Shown: in pieces, positions 52,506 through 62,953 of the stretch | How positions within the stretch are numbered: the stretch's first letter is position 1 | How the letters are laid out: each line of letters starts with the position of its first letter | NCBI GenBank assembly: GCA_037903355.1 | Contig: JBAJFE010000002.1 | Location: 243,501-307,500, forward strand | Source: Trichuris trichiura | Taxonomy: Eukaryota; Nematoda; Enoplea; Trichinellida; Trichuridae | DNA length: 64,000 nucleotides | Reading direction: 5' to 3' | The notes under the pieces: model-generated | Seen by the model: only the letters and a program-made list of their open reading frames with translations | The model's database searches: none | Told to the model about the DNA's origin: nothing | Position numbers and translations under genes: made by a program

Positions 52506-53638
52506 TTACTTATTTTCTGACCCTGTAGTCAAGTTGCTCAGTCGCAAATCTCCAATAGGATGCCCATCACTAGACGGCTCTACGTACATGGTTGACGAAG
52601 AATAACCACTGATTCTATCCTGGAGAGCACCGCTGACAGTTGAGCTGTCCTCAATGCTGTCCACTTGTTGTCCTATCTGCGCGTGAGGTTGCTGCGGCAA
52701 GGAAACAACCTCAGCCTTAACCACTTGCACTGAACCGTTATTAGGCAACTGAAGCGAATGCAAGTATGCTGTTGTTCCGTCCGGTGCAATCATTTGTTGC
52801 AACATAGGAGACTGCTGATTCTGTTGTGCTGATGTTGCGGTATTGCTGACCAGCGGCTGCAACAACTGCAATTCCCCGCTAGGTGTAGTTATCAGCTGAA
52901 CAAGTGACTGCGGAGACTGCGTTATATTCACTGCCGCACCACTTTGAACTTGAATATTTTGTGGGACAACGCCCACGGCAGATGCTTGCGCAACTGAGGT
53001 CTGCGATCCGAGTGATCCTAGTTGAATAACATATGGAACTGGCTCTTCCGTACCTTCCATGGTCCTTGGGATAGAGGTTGGCATGTCCTGTTTCAGCAAA
53101 ATTTTCAAAAATGGCCTATCAGCAACATGAATATTGACTTACCTTGCGAGTTTTTGAGTACTCTCTTGGCACAATGTCAATCAAAAAGTCATACTGCTCA
53201 TCAGATGACACAGCCATTGCAATATCATTCTTCTAGAAACGCAAAAACCTCATTAATAATGAAGTCGAGCTTATCAAATTTGATATTACCTGCAACGTCT
53301 TCCGCTTATTCTCTTCTGTATGAATCCAAGCGCGCAGAGTCAGTTCTTCAATGAACAATTCGCAAGCTTTCGCCAGCATCACTGGAACCTCGGCACTAAT
53401 CATTTGGGTTTTCACATCATCATCGAGCTTCATTATCTTTTTTATTCTTGCCAATGGAAGCGCATGTGCATGAGCATCGCGAAGACTGGCCTAACAAGAC
53501 GAAAATGTTTCTGTGCAACTTACAAACCTGGCAAAAACCGACTGGATTTAGCTTCTCAAGAGATTCCATCTGCGTAGACCAGAAGTCCTTCAGCCTTTGC
53601 GAAGCATTGAATTCGCTCGAGTCCTTTGTGTGAGCCAT
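52506..53638 (-). CDS. NFYC: Nuclear transcription factor Y subunit gamma (NF-YC), 4 exons
   Basis: NF-YC pairs with NF-YB through a histone fold. The dimer recruits NF-YA to bind CCAAT boxes in promoters. Proposed exons: 53528-53638, 53290-53490, 53143-53232, 52506-53087, with GT-AG introns of 37, 57 and 55 bp. They sum to 984 bp (327 aa; vertebrate NF-YC isoforms are similar). Exon 1 holds [16 protein letters not shown]. Exon 2 has the histone-fold start [17 protein letters not shown] and [19 protein letters not shown]. Exon 3 has [20 protein letters not shown]. Exon 4 is the Gln-rich activation region ([27 protein letters not shown]). An extra Thr-Gln sits in the otherwise nearly invariant VK-MISAE stretch. 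The start ATG at 53638 follows family N-termini in length. Confidence 0.93.
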
Positions 53639-53891
53639 ACTGGTGGCTTTAACTAATCTTACTTTAGAAACACTGCAGGAAACAATGGAAGCAAGTGCAG
53701 CAGAGAAGGCAGAATTTGAACCCTTCCTACCGTAACTTCATTCGATCTTCGCGTTTTCTCCCCGTGTTGTAGTTTTTATCGACCTTCAGGTACATTCAGC
53801 TGTTTAGGCATATCTGATGACTTTCTTCGTGTTTCAAACTGATCATACAGAATCTCTGGTAGAAAAAAGTTTGAAAACTTTTAATGTCAAC
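53639..53891. promoter_or_regulatory. Probable NFYC promoter interval
   Basis: This short interval separates the NFYC start from the PLE-derived repeat and is the likely place for its promoter. No specific motif was identified. Confidence 0.3.
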
Positions 53892-53930
53892 CCGTAGCTT
53901 TCGAGTCCGTTTGAGGCTCGTCTTCAGCGG
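53892..53930 (-). ncRNA. Hammerhead-ribozyme-like motif (CUGAAGA type)
   Basis: Minus strand: CCG, CTGAAGA, GAGCC/GGACTC hairpin with a mismatch, GAA, AGCT, A, CGG. Boxes intact, helix II imperfect. Confidence 0.5.
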
Positions 53931-54340
53931 TTAAATTAATGAAAATAGCCTGGAGCATGTTTTGTGTGAATAAGATGTTTGCGGGCACGAAAAAACAAAA
54001 AACAAAGAAGAAAAAGAAAGGCAAGGAAGAAAGCAGGTAAAAACCCGGCAGAGATGACAGTTTAAAACCCGTCTGTTTAAAACAGACGGATGTATTTCGT
54101 TTGTTGGCTCGTTGTTGCTGATTGTTAGTGTTGCCGCCATCGTGGAAGGTTCGTTGGGTGCTCGCTGCGAAGTCTGACTGACTAGGTGGGACCAAAGTCT
54201 GACAGGCCAAGATAAACCTGTCGGCTGATGTCTCCGCCAAGGTCAGTCGGATGGAGCGGCTTGCTAACATGATGACCGACCCAATAGGTGGCACACATAG
54301 CGGAGTTGACGGGCCTCGGTGAGGCCCGGGAGCTCCACGA
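53892..54340 (-). mobile_element. PLE-derived foldback relative (degenerate)
   Basis: Carries a hammerhead-like motif at 53892-53930 (-) and a decayed inverted counterpart at 54298-54338 (+). Between them is the GTCTGACTGACTAGGTGGGA block that also occurs in the composite element at 41178-42065. Arms have diverged and no TSD was found. Confidence 0.6.
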
Positions 54341-54357
54341 TTGACGTTCAGGAAATA

Positions 54358-54503
54358 CAGTAGGTCCTCGTTATCCGCGGTTTTTGGTTCCAGGACTTTC
54401 CACGTAAAGTCAAGTCCCGTGCTCAAAATATGGAATTATTTGTAAACAACCTGCGCGCTTTCTCGTGTACACTCCAAATAGACATGAAATTTCTTATAGT
54501 TAC
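54358..54503. mobile_element. Left end of a pogo-type element, interrupted by gypsy A
   Basis: It begins CAGTAGGTCCTCGTTATCC next to TA and matches 21836-21985 nearly base for base. The match stops at 54504, where the gypsy A LTR begins. The other half should lie beyond the window. Confidence 0.75.
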
Positions 54504-54642
54504 TGTAGGACACAAGAACAAGAACCGTTTTACTGTTTCAGCTCAAACTGAGTAATGAATAATTCGTGTCTGACTTCCGGTTAATTAGTGATGTACGGCA
54601 ATTGTGTGCTCAGGTTCAGTTGCGAAGATGCTCCCTGCATCA
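54504..54642 (-). repeat. LTR of gypsy A (3' LTR)
   Basis: 139 bp. On the plus strand TGTAGGACACAAG to CCCTGCATCA. A purine tract (GGGGGGAG on the minus strand) precedes it after the pol stop. The first 88 bp repeat at 63913-64000. Confidence 0.8.
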
Positions 54643-56265
54643 CTCCCCCCTTAGAGTTGAAGTCATGCGGGGGTGCCTCACAGGCGAAAGGTTGAAAGTC
54701 ACTCGTTTTGGTGAAGTCGCCGGAGCTGTCGTTGCGCTAGGATCACTGGCTAGGAAAGCTGGTTTCGTCCTGTCGATGGCTACGGTGACTTCAGCTCCGT
54801 TCTGTTCAATGACCAGTGTTGTCTGGGTTCGGCGAAGGACAGCGTGCGGGCCTGAATAACGGGGCGCCAGGATGCCATGTGAACCTTCTTCGCGAACAAA
54901 CACGTGACTGCAGTCGTTGAGCCTCTGGCTGACGAGCGTGGCTCTGGTGTTCAGCCTGGGTTGAATGGGCCTCAGCTTCCTCATTGCCGCCTTCAAGACT
55001 CGGGTGAAGTCGGTTGGATCGACCTTTGTACGGTCGCTGGTTGGTGCTGGTGCGATCAATTCGGCAGGCAAGCGCAGGCTGTTTCCGTAGACCATTTCCG
55101 CAGGAGCGAGTCCCGAATCAGCCTTCAAGGCTGTCCGGATGCCCAGGAGGACGAGCGGCAAGGCTAGGGTCCACTTGATGCCAGCCACATGCATTCGGGC
55201 TATAAGTGCTGTTTTGAGCTGGCGATGGAATCGTTCGACAAGCCCGTTTGCCTGTGGGTGATAAGCTGAGGTGGGCGTGTGTTTTGTCCCCATCAGCTTG
55301 TTCAGCGCCGTCCAGAGATGAGACTCAAACTGCCTGCCTTGGTCTGTTGTTATCTGGCGCGGGACCCCAAAGCGGGCAATCCAGTTAGTCAGAAAGGTTT
55401 CCGCGACCGTCTGTGCCGAAATATCACGCATTGGCCATGCTTCTGGCCACCGGGTGAATCTATCGACGGCTGTGAGGAGATACTTGCAGCCGTCAGACAA
55501 CGGAAGCGGTCCAACGATGTCCACGTGCACATGGTCGAAACGGGCTGTGGGCAGCGGAAATTGCTTCGGAGCTGACTTGGTATGCCGCTGGATTTTGGCC
55601 TGCTGGCAATGGACGCAAGAACGAGCCCACTGGGCAATATCTCGCTGCATACTGGGCCAAACGAAGCGTGATGTGAGTAGACGCTTCGTCGCCCTAACGC
55701 CCGGATGCGACAGCCCATGGACCGACTGGAAAACGGATGGTCTGAGCCCGGCTGGTAGATAGATCCGCGGATGACCCGACGAGACGTCTTTCCACAGCGG
55801 ATGCCTGCTGCCTTTGATTGGCTCGGGTATCAACTTTAAAGAACTCTGCTCCTTGGCCCATTGTAGTTCCTCGTCGGTGCTCTGTGCGATGGCTACTTCT
55901 ATGGCGGATGGCATGCCTGCATGGTCGAGTGCTGCACAGAGCTTACGTGACAGGGCATCTGCGACGACATTGTCTTTGCCCTTGAGGTGCCGCATGCTGG
56001 CTTGCACGGAGGTGATGAAGTCCAGTTGGCGAATCTCTCTATCATTCAAGCCTTGTGAGCAATTCTCAAATGCTCGCACCAGAGGCTTGTGGTCTGTGTA
56101 GATGGTGAATTGGCGGCCTTCGATCATTGAGCGGAAGCGCTTTACTGCTGCATAGGCTGCCAATAGCTCACGGCCGAATGTGCTGTAACGCCTCTGGTGG
56201 TCTTGTAGACGCTTTGAGAAAAACGCCACTGGTTTCCATGCAGAAATGACGTACTGCTGAAGCAC
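54640..56265 (-). pseudogene. Gypsy A pol, second half: RNase H and integrase
   Basis: 541 codons open. It starts in RNase H (KPVAFFSKRLQDHQRRYSTF, TIYTDHKPLVRAF) and passes the integrase zinc finger (VHGLSHPGVRATKRLLTSRF, then CVHCQQAKI). The D,D,E core has HVDIVGPLP, ITTDQGRQF and YHPQANGLVERFHRQL, then a GPHAVLRRT tail. This half is intact. It is separated from the reverse transcriptase by gypsy B, inserted within the ALMVDASDQAIGG region at TSD CGTC. Confidence 0.88.
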
Positions 56266-56292
56266 TCCACCGATGGCCTGGTCAGATGCGTC

Positions 56293-56622
56293 TGTAACAG
56301 GAAATCGCTCTGCCGTTCACGGTGGTCCACATCAAGGTCATCAGATAAAACCAGTGCGCCGACTCGCAGCAGGCGGCACGAGAAGACAGTTAGGTAGAAT
56401 CGCTCCGCCGCGGACGGTGGTTCGCATCAAGGTCATCAGATAAAACCAGTTGGCCCACCCGCAGTGCTGGCACGGAGCCAAGCAGAAGAACACGACAGGT
56501 ATGAAACGGGAAGACTGAAGGAGGAGGGATCTTTTCGGCAGAACGTGCGCTGTTCTGGTCATGTCCGCTGTGCAAATGAATAAAGCTTTTCATTCGTGCC
56601 ACCGAGCGCGTGAAGTTTTACA
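56293..56622 (+). repeat. 5' LTR of gypsy B
   Basis: 330 bp from TGTAACAGGAAATCGC to GAAGTTTTACA, preceded by TSD CGTC (56289-56292). It contains two near-copies of a 46-bp block (GGTGGTCCACATCAAGGTCA). An AATAAAG signal lies near the end. A primer-binding-site-like CTGGCGCAGCGAACAGG follows. Confidence 0.88.
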
Positions 56623-56667
56623 CTGGCGCAGCGAACAGGATTGTCGAAACCCCGCCACGACGCAGGA

Positions 56668-57327
56668 ATGGAACCACCTAGCCGCCCAGTGGTCATGCCC
56701 CAGACTTATGACGGTGAGGGCAGCTGGCAGAACTGGAGAACCGCCTTCGAACAGTGTAGCATATTGAATCGGTGGACCGAGCGGGACAAGTTACAATGGT
56801 TGGCGGTGTCCCTAACGGGCGATGCTGCCTGGGCCTTTGGACAGCTGACAGCGGAGCAAAGAGAGTCCTACGATAGCTGTATCACGGGACTCACCACCTT
56901 GCTGGTTCCACCGAATGTAGAACAGCTTAATGTGACGCTGTTCCGGACCAGACGGAAAACCAAGGAGGAGGATTGGTTCGCTTTTGCACGCGAACTCTCG
57001 AAGCTGGCGGCCAGGGCATATCCAGCATTTGCACCAGGAGTGCGTGATGCTTTGTCGCTGGAGCGCTTTCTGACGGAATTGGGACCTGAAGAATGGGCGA
57101 GTACCGTCCGTCGCGCGAATCCTAGTTCGCTAATGGATGCTGTGAGAATGGCGATCCAGCAAGAGGCGACGGAGCAGGCCTATCGAGGTAAGGCAGCCGA
57201 CAGCGCTAGGATCCATGTGGGGGAGGTGGAGGAAGTCGCAGCGGCGATATCAAGAGGCGTTCTTCCGGAGCGAAGGGGTGGTGGTCCACCGATCTACCAG
57301 AGAACGGGAAGCCTCGACGAGGTCTGA
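56668..57327 (+). pseudogene. Gypsy B gag
   Basis: 219 codons from the ATG at 56668, with the gag core (YDGEGSWQNWRTAFEQCSIL, WLAVSLTGDAAWAFGQL, LSKLAARAYP). A TGA at 57325-57327 ends it early, because the same frame continues coding-like for about 25 codons (VDELKRMMQEM). The zinc knuckle then appears in another frame, so the gene is disabled. Confidence 0.8.
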
Positions 57328-57409
57328 GCACTGCGCAACGAGGTGGATGAGCTGAAGCGGATGATGCAGGAAATGAGCCTGCAGCTTTCACCCCTGGCAG
57401 TCGGATTGC

Positions 57410-58205
57410 ATGGAACAGTCAACAGAAGGGCCTCGGGCAGTAGGCCGCGCACGATGCTTCAGTTGTGGACGTCGAGGTCACCTGAGGAAGGACTGTCCTA
57501 GGATGCAAGCGGCCGAGAGGTATCCGGATTGTTATACCAAGCCGTGGAATAAATCTCTTGATGCGTACCCAGTTGTTAATGCACGACGGAACAGTAACGC
57601 AGCCTGCGCAGACACTGTAAAAATGGCGTACGCAAAGGAATCCGGGGGAGCAAACACGGGAGCATGTTTATGTGTGCCGGTCAGAGTCCGCACTAAGTTC
57701 ATACGCATGCTGGTGGATGGATACAGGTGCGGGCCGGACCCTCTTGCGTTCTGACGAATTCCGAAGGATCGGAGGACAGTGGGAGCTATCCCCGTGCAAA
57801 GTTTGCCTATTATCAGCTGGAGGCACCGCGTTGGACGTCATGGGCAGCGTGTTAATGCCACTTCAAGTGGGGGATAAAACCTTTGCCATGGAGGTCATCG
57901 TAGTGGATAAACTACAGTTTGCCGGCTTGCTGGGAGTTGACTTTTTGAAGCTTCACGGCATTGTAGTCGACCTGGCCCGGAGGACCCTGAACTGTTCGGA
58001 ACAGAAGCTAAAGATTCCGCTACAAAGTGCAGGCTGCGCATCAGGGAATGGAGCATGGTCCGTGAGCCCTGGGAAATCGGCATCCACGAGCGAAAGAATG
58101 TTGCAGCGCTTAATCGAGAGTACGGGAGCCCCGCTGACGGTGTCACAGCAAGGGAAATTACGTGGCATGTTGTCGAAGTTCTGCAATGCGTTCGCTGCCA
58201 GCTAA
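57410..58205 (+). pseudogene. Gypsy B nucleocapsid zinc knuckle and protease
   Basis: The frame from 57410 has the CCHC knuckle CFSCGRRGHLRKDC. Near 57715 it shifts into the frame carrying the aspartic protease site WMDTGAGRTLL and LLGVDFLKLHGI, the protease flap and C-terminal region. A TAA at 58203-58205 interrupts the frame before the reverse transcriptase. Confidence 0.82.
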
Positions 58206-58331
58206 GTCGATTTCGGGCGAACTAGCATCCTCAAACACGACATAATAACAGACAGCAATCGACCCGTCCGACATCCGTTACGTCGGCTGTCTCCCCTTGA
58301 AAGGAATGAAGTTAGTCAGCTCATCCAGTGC

Positions 58332-61112
58332 ATGCTAGACAATAAAATCATAGAGCCGTCGAATAGCCCCTGGGCAGCCGGCATAGTTCCTGTGAGGAAG
58401 AAGGATGGCTCCATACGACTTTGCGTGGACTATCGGAAGCTCAATGAAGTGAGCCGTAGGGACGCGTACCCCATACCCCGCGTTGACGAGACGCTGGAGG
58501 CACTGGCTGGAGCACGCTATTTCTCCACGATTGACCTGTTAAGCGGTTACTGGCAGGTAGAGCTGACGGATGCCGCAAAGGAAAAGACAGCGTTTATCAC
58601 CCACGATGGGCTACTCCAGTTCAACGTTATGCTCTTCGGGTTGACCGGGGCGCCGGCCACCTTCCAACGGCTCATGGAGCGCGTATTGGCTGGCTTGAAA
58701 TGGAGCACATGCCTGGTGTATTTGGATGACATAATTGTGTTCAGCCGTACAGCGGAAGAACACATAGAGCATTTAGCACAAGTACTGAGCAGTCTTCAGG
58801 AAGCGGGTCTTAAAGTCAACAACAGGAAGTGCAAACTATTCTGCAAGGAGGTGTGTTACCTCGGACACATTGTCAGCGAGAGAGGAATAGAGCTGGACCC
58901 GTCGTTGACCGAGAAAATGCGCACCTACCCGGTCCCGAAGTGTCTCACGGAAGTACAACGCTTCCTCAGACTGGCGTCTTATTACAGGAAGTTTATTAAG
59001 AATTTTGCTGCTATCGCCAAACCGTTGCACCAACTCACGGAAAAAAGGAAACCATTTGAATGGTCGCTGGAATGTGCGGAAGCCTTCCACAAATTGCGAG
59101 CAGCCCTCCTGTCACATCCGGTTCTTCAGCTACCCGATTTTAGCGTTCCGTTCATTCTGGATACGGATGCCAGCGATACAGCCATTGGCGCCGTTCTTTC
59201 TCAGACTGATGTTCAGGGGCGGGAACACCCAGTAGCCTTTGCCAGCAGAACGCTTACCAGGGCCGAACGAAGATACTGCGTCACTCGGCGGGAAATGCTG
59301 GCAGTTATCACGTTCGTGGAACAATTCAGGCCGTATCTCCAACAGAAGTTTAAGCTACGCACTGACCACGGGTCCTTGCAATGGTTACGCAATTTCAAAA
59401 ACCCAGACGGTCAGTGGGCGCGGTGGCAGCAAAAGTTGCAACAGTATGACTTCGTCATAGAACACAGGGCCGGAAGCAGACATGCTAATGTGGATACGCT
59501 GTCACGCATACCGTGCAAACAATGCGGCAGGAGCGGTACTGAGGGAACAAGTCAACCGGTCAACGTAGTGGTTCTAGACGGCCTGGAGGACATGAGAAAG
59601 GCACAGCTGGAGGATGAAGACGTTGTGCCCGTACTAAAAGCGAAAGAAGCCGGAATGGCAGAGCACGAGTTCAGTCGCCAGAGACGCTCAAACGCAAAAA
59701 ATCTATTAATGCTGAATTGGCACCGACTGGCAGTCCGAAATGGTATACTGGTGCGGAAATGGTTTTGCGCGGATTACTCCGGCTTTCGCTGGCAGGTAGT
59801 AGTTCCAAAACGCTTCATAAGCCGCGTATTGAAACAAGCGCATGAAGGCACCACGGCAGGCCATCTTGGTATAGAAAAAACCACAGAAAGAATCCGGGAA
59901 AGGTTCTACTGGCCTGGGTACCGGACCGACATAAAGGGCTATGTTGGTACTTGCTATGAGTGTAACACACGGAATGGCCCTCTACCGAAGGGTAAGGCAC
60001 CACTACATCCCTTGCGGGCGACGAGGAGGTGGCAAAGGATAGCAATTGACATCTTGGGCCCGCTTGTTACCAGTGAGACCGGCAACCGCTACATTCTAGT
60101 CGTGATGGACTGTTTTTCGAAATTCGCGGAGGCGTTCCCGATTCCCAACCAGGAAGCCAAAACCGTGACAGCAGTTCTGGTTAACGAGTTCATCTGCAGA
60201 TACGGCGTGCCGGAGGCGATCCATACAGATCAAGGAGCACAGTTCGAGTCATCAGTGTTTCAATCAATGTGTACTGAACTCGGAATTCAGAAAACCCGTA
60301 CTACCGCTTATCATCCGTCAAGCAATGGCCAGGTGGAAAGAATGAACCGTACCTTGGGAGACATGCTAGCAAAGACGGTGGAAGAAAATCACAGGCAATG
60401 GGACGTAACACTTCCAAAGCTTATGATGGCATATCGAGCAAGTGTGCAAAGCAGCATTCGGACAACACCTTACACTATGGTTTTCGGGGAGCATTGTCGC
60501 CTTCCAGAGGACGTGGGCAGACTAGAGGAAAATAATGAGTTGTCACCTGAAGACCATGTTAGACAGCTGAAGAGAGTACTAAGAAAAATACACGTGGCCG
60601 CTCGACGTCGCTTAAACGAAGCCCGAAGGCGCCAAAAGCAGCAGTACGACAAAACCAGCAGGGGAGTGCTATTTCGAGTCGGTGGGCTGGTATTCCTGCA
60701 GTCATTACGGACGATTCGGAGAGGAGAATGCAGGAAATTCACTCGACCATGGGTCGGACCCTACCGAGTTATAGCGAAGCCCTCAGCAGTGACGTACCGG
60801 ATTCGGCACCTCAAAAATCGAAGAGACGAGCAAACCGTACATTTCGACCGTTTGAAGCCTTGCCCAAAAGCGTTACGCATTCCGCCCCAGAAGAAAAGCC
60901 CTCTCCCGCGAACGGGTCGTACTACTCTGCACGTACTTCCGAGGGCGGCCGATTACCGGCCGATGGTCATTATGGAACCAAACGACGTGCCATCATACCT
61001 ATCCCCATCAAAACACCATAGTGCCGATCCGAAAAGACCGCAACGCCAAACCCGAATGCCGACACGGTACCGTGATTACGTGATGGACCAGCCAGCCTCA
61101 GCGCGGGTTTAA
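58332..61112 (+). CDS. Gypsy B reverse transcriptase-RNase H-integrase polyprotein (926 aa open)
   Basis: A long uninterrupted frame. Reverse transcriptase: VRKKDGSIRLCVDYRKLNEV, FSTIDLLSGYWQVEL, MLFGLTGAPATFQRLM, CLVYLDDIIVF (catalytic YxDD). RNase H: FILDTDASDTAIGAVLSQ, YCVTRREMLAVITF, RTDHGSLQWL. Integrase: HEGTTAGHLGIEKTTERI with CYECNTRNG (zinc finger), IDILGPL, IHTDQGAQF, YHPSSNGQVERMNRTLGDML (D,D,E core), then a GPYRVI tail. It shares its frame with the protease block but is cut off from it by the TAA at 58203. It would copy element RNA into DNA and integrate it. The copy is probably non-autonomous because gag is broken. Confidence 0.9.
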   Translation: MLDNKIIEPSNSPWAAGIVPVRKKDGSIRLCVDYRKLNEVSRRDAYPIPRVDETLEALAGARYFSTIDLLSGYWQVELTDAAKEKTAFITHDGLLQFNVMLFGLTGAPATFQRLMERVLAGLKWSTCLVYLDDIIVFSRTAEEHIEHLAQVLSSLQEAGLKVNNRKCKLFCKEVCYLGHIVSERGIELDPSLTEKMRTYPVPKCLTEVQRFLRLASYYRKFIKNFAAIAKPLHQLTEKRKPFEWSLECAEAFHKLRAALLSHPVLQLPDFSVPFILDTDASDTAIGAVLSQTDVQGREHPVAFASRTLTRAERRYCVTRREMLAVITFVEQFRPYLQQKFKLRTDHGSLQWLRNFKNPDGQWARWQQKLQQYDFVIEHRAGSRHANVDTLSRIPCKQCGRSGTEGTSQPVNVVVLDGLEDMRKAQLEDEDVVPVLKAKEAGMAEHEFSRQRRSNAKNLLMLNWHRLAVRNGILVRKWFCADYSGFRWQVVVPKRFISRVLKQAHEGTTAGHLGIEKTTERIRERFYWPGYRTDIKGYVGTCYECNTRNGPLPKGKAPLHPLRATRRWQRIAIDILGPLVTSETGNRYILVVMDCFSKFAEAFPIPNQEAKTVTAVLVNEFICRYGVPEAIHTDQGAQFESSVFQSMCTELGIQKTRTTAYHPSSNGQVERMNRTLGDMLAKTVEENHRQWDVTLPKLMMAYRASVQSSIRTTPYTMVFGEHCRLPEDVGRLEENNELSPEDHVRQLKRVLRKIHVAARRRLNEARRRQKQQYDKTSRGVLFRVGGLVFLQSLRTIRRGECRKFTRPWVGPYRVIAKPSAVTYRIRHLKNRRDEQTVHFDRLKPCPKALRIPPQKKSPLPRTGRTTLHVLPRAADYRPMVIMEPNDVPSYLSPSKHHSADPKRPQRQTRMPTRYRDYVMDQPASARV

Positions 61113-61163
61113 GCGAAAACGTAGAAAAGGCATGAGGACATGCCTCAGCGGAAGGGGGAACAG

Positions 61164-61489
61164 TGTAACAGGAAATCGCTCTGCCGTTCACGGTGGTCCA
61201 CATCAAGGTCATCAGATAAGACCAGTGCGCCGACTCGCAGCAGGCGGCACGGGAAGACAGGTAGAATCGCTCCGCCGCTCACGGTGGTCCGCATCAAGGT
61301 CATCAGATAAAACCAGTTGGCCCACCCGCAGTGCTGGCACGGAGCCAAGCAGAAGAACACGACAGGTATGAAACGGGAAGACTGAAGGAGGAGGGATCTT
61401 TTCGGCAGAACGTGCGCTGTTCTGGTCATGTCCGCTGTGCAAATGAATAAAGCTTTTCATTCGTGCCACTGAGCGCGTGAAGTTTTACA
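61164..61489 (+). repeat. 3' LTR of gypsy B
   Basis: 326 bp, about 98% identical to the 5' LTR by eye (roughly seven substitutions and one 4-bp indel). It is preceded by a purine tract (GCGGAAGGGGGAACAG) and followed by TSD CGTC (61490-61493). The close match suggests a fairly recent insertion. Confidence 0.88.
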
Positions 61490-61493
61490 CGTC

Positions 61494-62735
61494 GACCATG
61501 AGCGCTAGTGGCGCCGTCGGATCAGGGTGTTGCAGCAGTGTAGCCTGCGCTAATGCTAATTTAGCTTTATGGAAAGCCTTCCGAGCGCTGGGGGACTAGA
61601 CCATCTTTTTAGGCGAAGACACGATGGCGTCCAGAGAGCGTAACATGACCGCCAGATTTGGACAGAAACTGCGGTAGAAGTTGATCATGCCGAGAAACTG
61701 GCGAAGTTCTTTGACAGTTGCTGGCAGCGGGAACTTTTGTATGGCGGCGACTTTGTCAGGAGCTGGCCGTACGCCGTCACGGTCCAGAAGATGACCAAGG
61801 AATACGAGTGACCGGGCGCCTAACACGCACTTCTGGGGGTTTACTTTGATTCCATAATCTGCCAGTCTGGCGAACACCTTTTCCAGGAGCCGGAAATGCT
61901 CTATCTCTGAGCTGCTAGCGACCAGGATATCATCCACGTAAGCAAAGCAGTCATCCAGACCTCGGAGTATCTGGTCTAGGAGGCGCTGGAAGGTTTGCGC
62001 CGCATTGCGTAGACCAAACGGCATCTTGAAGAATTCAAACAAGCCGAATGGTGTCGTCACAGCTGTTTTAGGTATATCCCTGGGGTTCACAGGCACTTGG
62101 TAGTAGGCACGCTCGAGATCGATCTTTGAGAAAATCGTCTTGCCATATAAATTCTCGTTGAAATCAGCGAGGTGAGGCAACGGATAGCGGTCCGGCTTGG
62201 TGATGCGGTTGAGCTTGCGAAAATCACCGCATGGCCGCCATTGTCCTGGTTGCTGCTTCGGCACTAAGTGGAGGGGAGATGACCAACTACTGTTGGATGG
62301 TCTGATGATCCCCTGTCGAAGCAAGTCGCTGAAGTGCGTCTTCGCGATGCGCAGTCGCTCTGGTGCCAGTCGTCGGGGTCTCGCAAAGACGGGAGGTCCA
62401 GTAGTGTCAATTGTATGTTGGAAATGCTCTAGCTGGTTTCGCTTGTGCTCAGTGTCAGGCCCATATTGCTCTTGTGTCTCTACGAAGCGTTTCAGAAGCT
62501 TGCCAAGCTTATCTTCTTTTACTATGACCACTGCTGCTGTGTCGCCCGGAGACTCTTCGGAGCGTTCCCTCGACTGGAAGACCCGGCTGTTGGCAAGATC
62601 GATCACTAGGTGATGATGGTGAATGAAGTCTGTCCCAATGATCGCCGTTTCCACGTTAGCCACGGTGAATGTCCACTTTGCTGGTGGCAATACATCGAAA
62701 TGGACTGTGAGTGTCTTGGACCCATGGACAGTCAC
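61494..62735 (-). pseudogene. Gypsy A pol, first half: reverse transcriptase
   Basis: From 62735 the frame reads [62 protein letters not shown] (catalytic box) and [19 protein letters not shown] at 61596 (probably a former Trp codon) interrupts it; coding sequence then continues in frame to the gypsy B insertion. The upstream edge is cut by the hAT MITE at 62758. Confidence 0.85.
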
Positions 62736-62757
62736 TGGCGTGCCGTTGATGGCATAT

Positions 62758-62953
62758 TACAGTGTTTCTCAACGTGGGCCCTGGGGCTCCCCTGGGGGGC
62801 CCTTGGAGATTTTAGGGTAGCCCTGGAAGCCAGGGGGCCCTCGAGGATAATGCGGCAGGACATTGTCCCAATAAACGGTGGGCCCTTACAAGGATTAGGG
62901 GGGGCCCTGACAAGGCCTAGGGGACCCCTGGGGCAAAACAGGTTGAGAAACTA
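62758..62953. mobile_element. hAT-type MITE with 8-bp TSD
   Basis: 196 bp with ends TACAGTGTTTCTCAAC and GTTGAGAAACTA and G/C-rich interior. It is flanked by TGGCATAT at 62750-62757 and 62954-62961. It interrupts the gypsy A protease-reverse transcriptase coding region; removing it restores continuity. Related to 1482-2328. Confidence 0.85.
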
